Program-made: the position numbers and the translations under genes | Assembly (NCBI GenBank): GCA_934183165.1 | Contig: CAKPRZ010000003.1 | Location: 1 to 64,000, forward strand | Origin: an uncultured Bacilli bacterium | GTDB taxonomy: Bacteria > Bacillota_I > Bacilli_A > RF39 > UBA660 | Direction of reading: 5' to 3' | DNA length: 64,000 nt | Notes under the pieces: model-generated | What the model was told of the DNA's origin: nothing | Databases searched by the model: none | What the model saw: only the letters and a program-made list of their open reading frames with translations | Shown here: one piece after another, positions 1 through 7,120 of the stretch | How the letters are laid out: each line of letters opens with the position of its first letter | How positions within the stretch are numbered: position 1 is the stretch's first letter

Positions 1-101
1 ACTTTTAATACTTGTGATAATGCTGCATATCCTATTCCCATAAATACTAACATACAACATAGTATTCCTATTGCTAGACTCTTATTTTTTCTTCTTTTCA
101 T
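1..101 (-). CDS. Secreted or membrane protein, N-terminus only (cut by window edge)
   Basis: Reading leftward from 101, the first 33 codons encode a basic head (MKRRKNK), one hydrophobic segment and the motif GYAALSQ, and then run off the window. A GGAAG ribosome binding site lies six bases before the ATG. A short basic head plus one hydrophobic helix ending in GYAALS is common at the start of secreted, TasA-like or repeat-bearing surface proteins of gut Firmicutes. The function cannot be assigned from this fragment. It is separated from the bacteriocin locus by a terminator at 209-242. Confidence 0.6.
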   Translation of the reverse strand, partial: MKRRKNKSLAIGILCCMLVFMGIGYAALSQVLK

Positions 102-208
102 TAAATACTTCCTTTCTATTATGTATATATTTATGGTACCTTTTTAAATACCTTTTGTCAACTTAAAAGGAAGATATTTTTTTGAAAAATTTGTCTTATT
201 TTCTGAAG

Positions 209-242
209 AAAAAAAGCCTTATCAAATATGTCTTGATAAGGC
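209..242 (-). terminator. Rho-independent terminator closing the bacteriocin locus
   Basis: A perfect ten-base stem (GCCTTATCAA at 216-225 pairing with 233-242) encloses a seven-base loop. Read on the minus strand it is followed by a T run (plus-strand A run at 209-215). It lies seven bases after the stop codon of the last bacteriocin-locus gene. Confidence 0.85.
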
Positions 243-248
243 CTTTAA

Positions 249-425
249 TTAACACACAACAGTATTAAATAAATATCTTATAAACGTTCCAAAATAACCT
301 CCTAAATTGAATATAGTTAATACTGTTGCATTAATAATTGTCATTGCAATAGGAAAGGTAAATATTGCTAAAAAGATAGATACTATTTTCTTTTTATTAT
401 TTAATTTTTTTATTATATATTGCAT
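249..425 (-). CDS. Small basic membrane protein of the bacteriocin locus (candidate immunity protein)
   Basis: This 58-residue protein has a lysine-rich start (KKLNNKKK), one hydrophobic helix at about residues 14-38, and the tail NLGGYFGTFIRYLFNTVVC. Its ATG lies inside the end of the preceding precursor gene (13-base overlap), with GAGGAAG about 12 bases upstream, so translation is probably coupled. Size, charge, single helix and position after two precursor genes fit an immunity protein. The tail, with a GxxxG-type spacing, an arginine and a terminal cysteine, also resembles the tails of the two precursors, so it could be a leaderless third peptide. No double-glycine leader is present. The function is inference. 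Confidence 0.7.
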   Translation of the reverse strand: MQYIIKKLNNKKKIVSIFLAIFTFPIAMTIINATVLTIFNLGGYFGTFIRYLFNTVVC

Positions 426-580
426 AATTTTCTTTTGCTTCCTCTTCTTAATGCCGATCCTAAACTTCTACCAAGTTCAAGTATTATTTTTATACCTCCC
501 GTTAATGAATTTATAAAACTTCCTGATACAGATATTCCTCCTTCAATAATCAGTAAATCTTCTCTTTTTATATTATTCAT
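413..580 (-). CDS. Class II bacteriocin precursor 1 (double-glycine leader)
   Basis: This 55-residue peptide has a typical double-glycine leader: residues 1-15 read MNNIKREDLLIIEGG, with the acidic and hydrophobic spacing expected before a C39 cleavage site. The predicted mature peptide is 40 residues, cationic, with the GxxxG motif GRSLG, an arginine/lysine-rich stretch and the tail KRKLCNI. A strong AGGAGG lies four bases before the ATG. It follows precursor 2 by eight bases and shares the C39 exporter further upstream. GxxxG motifs and paired genes are typical of two-peptide class IIb bacteriocins. Activity is inferred. Confidence 0.85.
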   Translation of the reverse strand: MNNIKREDLLIIEGGISVSGSFINSLTGGIKIILELGRSLGSALRRGSKRKLCNI

Positions 581-588
581 ATAACCTC

Positions 589-729
589 CTAATTACATTT
601 CAAAGGTCTAAAGAATCCATCTATTACTCCTATTGCAAATACTACAGCTGCACCTATTCCAATAGCTCCCCAGACAGATATTCCTCCACCTTCAATATTT
701 TTCAATTCTTCAGTATTAATTTTTTTCAT
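589..729 (-). CDS. Class II bacteriocin precursor 2 (double-glycine leader)
   Basis: This 46-residue peptide has the leader MKKINTEELKNIEGG. The predicted mature part is 31 residues: hydrophobic and glycine/alanine-rich, with the GxxxG motif GVIDG and the tail RPLKCN. The ending FFRPLKCN resembles peptides annotated as the lactobin A/cerein 7B family. The ATG is inside the last codons of the HlyD-like gene (14-base overlap), with GGGGGA just upstream. Together with precursor 1 it looks like one half of a two-peptide bacteriocin: one hydrophobic chain and one cationic chain. Pairing is inferred from gene order, overlap and GxxxG motifs. Confidence 0.85.
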   Translation of the reverse strand: MKKINTEELKNIEGGGISVWGAIGIGAAVVFAIGVIDGFFRPLKCN

Positions 730-1156
730 TAAATCCCCCAATCTTATATTTAATATATTTTAAAATGGTCTTTTTACTTAATGGTATTTTTATTTTTAAA
801 ATATTATTTTTAATATTACTCTTTTTATCGAGTTTTATATTTAGTAGTATTTTTTGGTAATAATAATTATTATTAAACATAACGTCACTAATTGATATTA
901 TTGTGTAAGCAAAAGTATTATCATTTATTTTTAATTTATCATTAGTTGTAACATAATTTAATTCATCAACATTAACCATTAACTCTACTACATTGGAATC
1001 TATAACCATACCATTATTAATATAAAATTCTTCATATTTTATATTTCTAAAAACTATAAATATAATCAGTACTACAAAAATTATTCCTACCGTTAAACAA
1101 TTTAGTAATCTTACTTTTTTATTATACAAATTATTATAATTGTTAATATTTATCAT
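716..1156 (-). CDS. Short HlyD-like bacteriocin export accessory protein
   Basis: This 146-residue protein has a short cytoplasmic start, one transmembrane helix at about residues 20-38 and an extracytoplasmic beta-rich part. Membrane-fusion or accessory proteins of peptide exporters usually exceed 400 residues and carry a long coiled coil. This one lacks the coiled coil and looks like a minimal anchor plus a barrel-like domain. It overlaps the exporter gene by 14 bases and the downstream precursor by 14, so the locus is a tightly coupled operon. The function is inferred mainly from topology and context, since the sequence itself is divergent. Confidence 0.65.
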   Translation of the reverse strand: MININNYNNLYNKKVRLLNCLTVGIIFVVLIIFIVFRNIKYEEFYINNGMVIDSNVVELMVNVDELNYVTTNDKLKINDNTFAYTIISISDVMFNNNYYYQKILLNIKLDKKSNIKNNILKIKIPLSKKTILKYIKYKIGGFNEKN

Positions 1157-3230
1157 TTATATGTCCTTCTCTTATAAAGCAAATATTATCAAATAAATCC
1201 TTATTACCAAACCTATGTGATACAAATATAATTGTTTTTTTAGAAAATGCTTTAAATATTTTAATTAACATTTTTCTTTCACTTTCTATATCTAATTGGC
1301 TTATACTCTCATCAAAAATGTAAATGCTGGCATTTTTTAAAATAGACCTTGCCATAATAATCCTTTGCCTTTCTCCTCCGCTTATATTAAAACCATTTTC
1401 TTCAAGTAACATATCATACTTAGATATATTTTTATTAACAATTTTATCTACACCTGTTATCTTACATACTTTTAAAAATTCATCATATTCAATATTTCTA
1501 TCCAAAACAATATTGTTATAAACAGAATCTGTAAATAATTTTTCATTCTGACTAACATAACAAATATCACGCCTTATTTGAAGAAGATTATAATCATTTA
1601 TATCTTTTTCATCTATTGTTATTATATTATTTGGAATATCATAATACTTCATCAGAATTTTAACAAGTGTACTTTTTCCACTACCACTGTCACCACATAG
1701 CATTATTTTTTGATATTTTTGTATTACTAAATTAACAGAATCTAATATCTTATCCCGACCATTATATGAATAAGATAAATTTATAATATCAATTTTCCCA
1801 TCAAGCTTTTTATCAACATATTTTTTATCAATATTTAACTGTTCCTTATTTATTGAATATAAATCAATAATTCTTCTAATTGCTACCTTCACTTTATTAA
1901 TTTGAACATTAAAATCAATAATATTTTTTATGGGTTCTAAGAAATAAATCACTAGTGCATTGTATGTGATAAGTTCACCTATTGTCATCTTATCTTTTAA
2001 CACTAATAATGAACCTATTAATATTATTAAATTAATTCCTAAACCATTTATCAAATCTTTTAATAATCCTTCTTTATTAAAAATTGATAAAAGTTTAAAA
2101 TTTTTATTTAAACAATTAGTATAAGTATCATCAAATTTATCAGTAATTTCATTTTCTACATTTAATCCTTTAATAGTTTCTACTGATTCAATAGATTCAA
2201 TTAATGATAAATTAACTTTAGAAATTTCTTGTTGATTAATTGAAATACTACTATTTAGTTTGTTATTAAATATTTTTATAACTAAAAAGTATAATATTAC
2301 AATTAGAAGTGACAACAAACTTAAATATATATTTATATTTACTAATGCTATAAATATAAATATTAATAGTATTCCATCTATTATAGATATAAAAGCACTA
2401 CTCAATGCCTCTTTTATGCTTCCAATATCTCCTATTCTTGATATTATGTCTGCGGTTGTTTTATTTCTATAGTACTGATAAGGAAGTAATATTATATGTT
2501 TGAAAATATCATGTGTTAGTACAAAATCTAATTTATAGTTAATATAATTTATTAATTCTACTCTAAAATAATCAACTAATGCTTTTATAATAATAAAACA
2601 AAACATACTTAGCATAATAAAATACAAATTATTAAATGATCCTATATTTATTGCATCTTCTATAACAAATTGAAATGAATATGAACCTAATATATTTAAT
2701 AAAGTATATATGAATGAATTTAGAAAAACAAAGAAAATTGTTTTTTTGTGAGTAAATATGTCCTTAATAATTTTTGTAATAAAATCTTTATTATTTTTAT
2801 AATTAGGTATTTTTTTGTTTGGCCTTAACAATAAATATTTATTTGTTGATGTTTTCTTAAAATCATCTATTAAAACTTTTTTAATTCCTAATGCAGGATC
2901 AGCAACAATTATATATTTTTTACTTATATCATGAATAACAACAAAATGCTTGTATTTTTTATCTATTATTACATGAGCTATACATGGAAGATCTTTTTTA
3001 TTTAAAAGTTCGATTGAGCCCTCTACTGCTCTAACATCAAATCCAATCGACTTAGAAGCCTCTAATAAATAATAAGCATTAGTTCCACTTTTGGTTGTGT
3101 TTGTTAACATTCTTAAATATTCCATTGAAACATTACCACCATATGTTTCAATGATAGTCAAAAGGGATGCCGCACCACAATCTTTTATTTCATCTTGCAT
3201 AACACAATTATATTTCGTTACTATTATCAC
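1143..3230 (-). CDS. Peptidase-containing (C39) ABC bacteriocin exporter
   Basis: The open frame has 695 residues. An N-terminal C39 cysteine peptidase comes first, with Cys in QDEIKDCGAAS (about residue 18), His in KHFVVIH (about 95) and Asp in ADPALG (about 111). Next come a six-helix exporter domain (about 160-440) and an ATPase with Walker A GDSGSGKST, signature ISGGERQR and Walker B IYIFDES. Such proteins cut double-glycine leaders and export the mature peptide. The start is unclear: the GTG at 3230 lies within the ribosome binding site AGGAGG-TG, the first ATG (3200) is 29 bases from it and close to the catalytic Cys, and the well-spaced codons are ATA, GTA or ACG. A terminator separates it from the phosphorelay genes upstream. 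Confidence 0.93.
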   Translation of the reverse strand: MIIVTKYNCVMQDEIKDCGAASLLTIIETYGGNVSMEYLRMLTNTTKSGTNAYYLLEASKSIGFDVRAVEGSIELLNKKDLPCIAHVIIDKKYKHFVVIHDISKKYIIVADPALGIKKVLIDDFKKTSTNKYLLLRPNKKIPNYKNNKDFITKIIKDIFTHKKTIFFVFLNSFIYTLLNILGSYSFQFVIEDAINIGSFNNLYFIMLSMFCFIIIKALVDYFRVELINYINYKLDFVLTHDIFKHIILLPYQYYRNKTTADIISRIGDIGSIKEALSSAFISIIDGILLIFIFIALVNINIYLSLLSLLIVILYFLVIKIFNNKLNSSISINQQEISKVNLSLIESIESVETIKGLNVENEITDKFDDTYTNCLNKNFKLLSIFNKEGLLKDLINGLGINLIILIGSLLVLKDKMTIGELITYNALVIYFLEPIKNIIDFNVQINKVKVAIRRIIDLYSINKEQLNIDKKYVDKKLDGKIDIINLSYSYNGRDKILDSVNLVIQKYQKIMLCGDSGSGKSTLVKILMKYYDIPNNIITIDEKDINDYNLLQIRRDICYVSQNEKLFTDSVYNNIVLDRNIEYDEFLKVCKITGVDKIVNKNISKYDMLLEENGFNISGGERQRIIMARSILKNASIYIFDESISQLDIESERKMLIKIFKAFSKKTIIFVSHRFGNKDLFDNICFIREGHINDKY

Positions 3231-3273
3231 CTCCTCACTCTTAATATTACAGTTATCTTTTTCATTTCCTAAA

Positions 3274-3297
3274 AAAAGAGCAATTTCTTGCTCTTTT
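3274..3297 (-). terminator. Terminator after the PAS-REC-HD gene
   Basis: A ten-base stem, AAAAGAGCAA with TTGCTCTTTT, surrounds a four-base loop and overlaps the stop codon of the upstream response-regulator gene. It separates the phosphorelay operon from the bacteriocin exporter. Confidence 0.8.
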
Positions 3298-4876
3298 AAT
3301 TGTTTTTTATTTTTTCTAATACTTTTGGTAATAAATCTATTAGTTCTTTAGAAAATGAACCATCACTAAAATATTTATTTGTTATTTCTTCAATACTTAA
3401 ATTTTTATTATTAGATAAGGCTATCTCTAATAATGCCGCCAAAGATGTAGCTTGTGCCCATATAGGTATTTTATCCTTTTCTATTCCATTTGGATATCCA
3501 CTTCCATCATATTTTTCATAACAATTTAAAACTATATCATTCGCATATTTTAGTAAATTAGTATCATTTCTTTTTTTCAACACTTCATTAATAAGCATTT
3601 GTCCAAATTTAGGATGACTCTTAATAAGTTCTAATTCATAATCAGAAAATGTTCCGTTTTTACCCATATGTCTTGGTATTATATAAAGACCAATATTATA
3701 AAATTCTGAAGCTTCCAATATTTTATTTATAGTATAATCATCTAATTTATAATCTTTATTTTGCTTTAATTCTTCTAAGATATATAACAAATATTCTTTG
3801 ACTTTAGTTATTTTTTCTTTATTATCATATAGATATGATTTTACAATTTCATCAGAAACTGTAAGCAAATTATTCTTCTGTGACATTATAATATTACTAA
3901 GTGAAGTACTTGTCTTATATAAATTTATTAAATTAGTTGTACGATACTTAATTATTTCTAAATTAAATGGTTTTTCAAGTAAGTCAGCTATATTATATTT
4001 ATATACTTTTTGTCTTGTTTCTTTATCTTCTATACCACTTATTATTATTACAGGAACTTTAGATAAAACATTTTTATCTCTTAAATAATCTAATACTGCA
4101 AAGCCATCTAATACTGGCATAAGTAAATCCAAAAATATACCATCTATATTATTAATTCCATCTTTTTCAATAATAGCAATTGCTTCTTGACCATTAGTTG
4201 CTAAAACAACATCGTAATCATCGCTAAAAGTCTTTTTTAACAAATTGCGAGTCATCATATCATCATCAACAATTAATAAACTACTCTTAGTTTTATTAAC
4301 TTGAAATGTTATATCTTGTTGAAATTGAGTATTAAATTCAGGAAAATCATGTAATAATTTTTCTAATAAAATCTTAATATAGTCATTACCCATATTATTA
4401 TATACATTATCCAATGTGTTATATATTTTTAGAATTGTATCAGATACTCTACTAGACATAGCTTTTATATAATCATCTAAATTATCATTATTATCGTTTT
4501 TTTCAATTTTTTTAACAGATTCATCTTTCAAAGTGAATACAAGCATGATATCGGTATTTGCATTATTAATTTTAGTAACTAAATTAATATAGTTATCATA
4601 ATGTCCACTGTTATTTTTTAATCTATACCCATAAGATATAGTTCCACCATTTTTATCTAAAACGTAACTTGATAAATTATCGAAATACATTTTCAAGTCA
4701 TCAGGATGTATTATTGTTTTCATTTTTTCCATGTAATCAAAAAATGATAATGTTGTACAAGTATCTAATGAATCATTAGTAATATTAAACACTTCTACTT
4801 TATCTTTTGTTATATCTATAGAAATAACATTAGAAAAGAATTTAAATATTTCATTTTTTACAAAGCCATTGTTCAT
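3296..4876 (-). CDS. PAS-like / receiver / degenerate HD-GYP response regulator
   Basis: This 526-residue protein has three parts. Residues 1-120 look PAS-like (IIHPDDLKMYFD). Residues about 198-315 are a receiver with the acidic pocket VDDD, phosphoacceptor Asp in FLDLLMP (about residue 250) and the conserved Lys in LLEKPF. Residues about 340-526 are an HD-GYP-type helical domain. In that domain the HDIGK motif is replaced by EFYNIG, and the HHE before the GYP motif reads NCYE, although DGSGYPNG is kept. The metal ligands for cyclic-di-GMP hydrolysis are therefore largely missing, and a binding or signalling role is more likely than catalysis. It is the last gene of a four-gene phosphorelay and probably receives phosphate from the HPt protein just upstream. 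Confidence 0.85.
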   Translation of the reverse strand: MNNGFVKNEIFKFFSNVISIDITKDKVEVFNITNDSLDTCTTLSFFDYMEKMKTIIHPDDLKMYFDNLSSYVLDKNGGTISYGYRLKNNSGHYDNYINLVTKINNANTDIMLVFTLKDESVKKIEKNDNNDNLDDYIKAMSSRVSDTILKIYNTLDNVYNNMGNDYIKILLEKLLHDFPEFNTQFQQDITFQVNKTKSSLLIVDDDMMTRNLLKKTFSDDYDVVLATNGQEAIAIIEKDGINNIDGIFLDLLMPVLDGFAVLDYLRDKNVLSKVPVIIISGIEDKETRQKVYKYNIADLLEKPFNLEIIKYRTTNLINLYKTSTSLSNIIMSQKNNLLTVSDEIVKSYLYDNKEKITKVKEYLLYILEELKQNKDYKLDDYTINKILEASEFYNIGLYIIPRHMGKNGTFSDYELELIKSHPKFGQMLINEVLKKRNDTNLLKYANDIVLNCYEKYDGSGYPNGIEKDKIPIWAQATSLAALLEIALSNNKNLSIEEITNKYFSDGSFSKELIDLLPKVLEKIKNN

Positions 4877-4886
4877 ATAAAACCTC

Positions 4887-5249
4887 CTATAAATTCATAT
4901 AGTTACTAGCGAATATTTTAAACTTTTCTTTATCTTCAACTAAATCATTAAAATGTTCATTAACATAATTAATATTATTTTGTTTGCTTTCTAATTCGTG
5001 ATTGTAAGCAGTTTGTGCAAGAGCAGTAATTCCCAATGAGCGATAATTACTTTTTAATGCATGTACATAAATCGCATAATTTGTCATATCAGAATTATTT
5101 TTACACTCTTCTAATTGCTTTATTTGATCATCAATTCCATCATAAAAGTCTTTAAGTATTTCATTAAAAGTTTCCAAATCACCCATATAAGTCATTGCTG
5201 ATTCAAAATCCACTCCATTGTTTCTTAAAAATTCTTCTTTTTTATCCAT
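4887..5249 (-). CDS. Histidine phosphotransfer (HPt) protein
   Basis: This 120-residue all-helical protein carries the HPt signature YVHALKSN, with the phosphorylatable His at about residue 63 followed by the conserved Lys and Ser. It has no other domain. It sits 10-11 bases from both neighbours, between a hybrid kinase and the receiver/HD protein. It therefore probably shuttles phosphate from the receiver domains of the two hybrid kinases to the receiver of the neighbouring regulator. A stand-alone HPt beside its partners in one operon is good evidence for a local His-Asp-His-Asp relay. Confidence 0.9.
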   Translation of the reverse strand: MDKKEEFLRNNGVDFESAMTYMGDLETFNEILKDFYDGIDDQIKQLEECKNNSDMTNYAIYVHALKSNYRSLGITALAQTAYNHELESKQNNINYVNEHFNDLVEDKEKFKIFASNYMNL

Positions 5250-5260
5250 ATTTTCTTCTC

Positions 5261-7111
5261 CTATCTATTAAAGTATTTATTAATTATTTTATCTAATTCA
5301 CTAGTATTTATTGGTTTTGATAAATAATCATCAAATCCTGCTTCTAAATACATTTCTCTCATACCATTTATTGCGTTAGCAGTTAACGCTACTACTGGAC
5401 ATATATGATAACCATCCAATTTTTTTAATATTTTTAACGTTTCTATTCCATCAATATCTGGCATCATATGATCCATAAAAATAAGATCATACTCATTTCC
5501 ACTTTTGATATCGTCTATGCATTCTTTTCCACCATTTAAACATGTAATATTAAATTTATATGGAGATAACACTTTTTGAGCTACTTTTAAGTTTAATTTA
5601 TTATCATCAACTATCAATATTTTATACTTTGAACAATCTAGGTAATTTTCAACTTTGTTAGTTTCTTTTACTAATGATATTTCTCCTATCTTATCATAGT
5701 TATGAACCTTTTGAATAATATCTACATAAAATACTGTTCCAGCTCCATATTCACTTTCAAACCAAATTTTTCCATTTAAAAGATTTACTAATTTTTTTGT
5801 TATAACAAGACCTAATCCAGTGCCTTCTATTTCATTTTTTGTAGCACTATCTAACCTTGCAAATTTTTCAAATAATTTATCATAATCTTCTTTCTTTATA
5901 CCAAAACCAGTATCAGAAATTTTAAAATGAAGAAGCATATTATTTTCCTGTTTTTCACCAGTAATTGAAATTTCTATCTTACCTATTTCTGTATATTTAG
6001 CTGAATTACTTAAAATGTTTAGTAATATTTGAAATAATTTGGTTTTATCACCAATATATTCTGATGGAATATTAGGATCAACGTTTGTTACAAATTTAAC
6101 CTTTTCTTTATTTATTCTGGCTTCTATTATACTTCTTAATTCTAAAATAATATTTCCTAATTCATATGGTTTTTCTTCTACTTTTTCTTCTCCTGTTTCT
6201 ATTTTAGAAATATCAAGTATATTATTTATTATTTCTAAGAGATTTGAACTAGCAAGATAGATATGACTAATATCTTTTTTTGCCATTTCAACAGACATAT
6301 CATTATCATTTAATATGCCTTCACTAAATCCTATAATTGCATTCATAGGGGTTCTTATCTCATGAGACATATTAGATAAGAAATCAGATTTTGCTCTATT
6401 TGAATCATCGGCTCTATTTTTAGCTATTTCTAATTCTTTGATTAAATAAAGATCAGGATTTTCAAACACAAAATATGCTATATACATGGCAAGTACAAAT
6501 CCACTAGTTATTATTAAAACTCTTGGAAAAATAATTTGCGCAGCCATAAATATTATTACAGTAATAAGCCCTACAGCAATAGGAATTCTTTGTTTCATTG
6601 ATAATTGGTTTATATTTTTAACCACCGCTAAAGATGATACCAAAACACAGATAAAACCAACTACATATAGGTAATAAAGTGCACTACCTGACATATAAGC
6701 ACTTTTTTCTAAAATAACATTATCATATTTTAGAAAGAAAAACATAGCAATACTAATAACATAGCTTATCAAAACTATCTTTAATTTATTGCCTTCTTTT
6801 ATATACATCTTAAAACTATTTTTATCAAAAACTTCTCCAAGAGAGCTTATATAACAATATAATATTGTTATCCAACTAATAGTAACAACTCCATTTACTC
6901 TTGATAAAAAGTTTCCTATTTCTTTATTTGGTAAATAATATATAAAACATACAGTAGTTATTTCTGATATTATAACAAGTGCTAAAGTTATTAAGGCCAT
7001 TTTAAAGAATAAATTATCAACATGAGTTTGTTTAGCCTTATAAAAATAAACACCTATTAAAAGCATCAAAAATAATAATCCACCTGCAGAAATTAGTGTT
7101 ACTTCTATCAT
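5261..7111 (-). CDS. Hybrid sensor histidine kinase with multi-helix membrane sensor
   Basis: This 616-residue protein has about seven N-terminal transmembrane helices (residues 1-220) and a short linker. A HisKA domain follows with the H-box SHEIRTPMNAIIGFSE, then an ATPase domain with N, G1 and G2 motifs (NILSNSAKYT, DTGFGI, GTGLGL). A C-terminal receiver carries its Asp in LIFMDHMMPDIDG. It resembles the adjacent kinase along its whole length, so the pair probably arose by duplication. The ATG is preceded by GAGG. The ligand of the membrane sensor cannot be told from sequence. Confidence 0.93.
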   Translation of the reverse strand: MIEVTLISAGGLLFLMLLIGVYFYKAKQTHVDNLFFKMALITLALVIISEITTVCFIYYLPNKEIGNFLSRVNGVVTISWITILYCYISSLGEVFDKNSFKMYIKEGNKLKIVLISYVISIAMFFFLKYDNVILEKSAYMSGSALYYLYVVGFICVLVSSLAVVKNINQLSMKQRIPIAVGLITVIIFMAAQIIFPRVLIITSGFVLAMYIAYFVFENPDLYLIKELEIAKNRADDSNRAKSDFLSNMSHEIRTPMNAIIGFSEGILNDNDMSVEMAKKDISHIYLASSNLLEIINNILDISKIETGEEKVEEKPYELGNIILELRSIIEARINKEKVKFVTNVDPNIPSEYIGDKTKLFQILLNILSNSAKYTEIGKIEISITGEKQENNMLLHFKISDTGFGIKKEDYDKLFEKFARLDSATKNEIEGTGLGLVITKKLVNLLNGKIWFESEYGAGTVFYVDIIQKVHNYDKIGEISLVKETNKVENYLDCSKYKILIVDDNKLNLKVAQKVLSPYKFNITCLNGGKECIDDIKSGNEYDLIFMDHMMPDIDGIETLKILKKLDGYHICPVVALTANAINGMREMYLEAGFDDYLSKPINTSELDKIINKYFNR

Positions 7112-7120
7112 ATTCTAACC

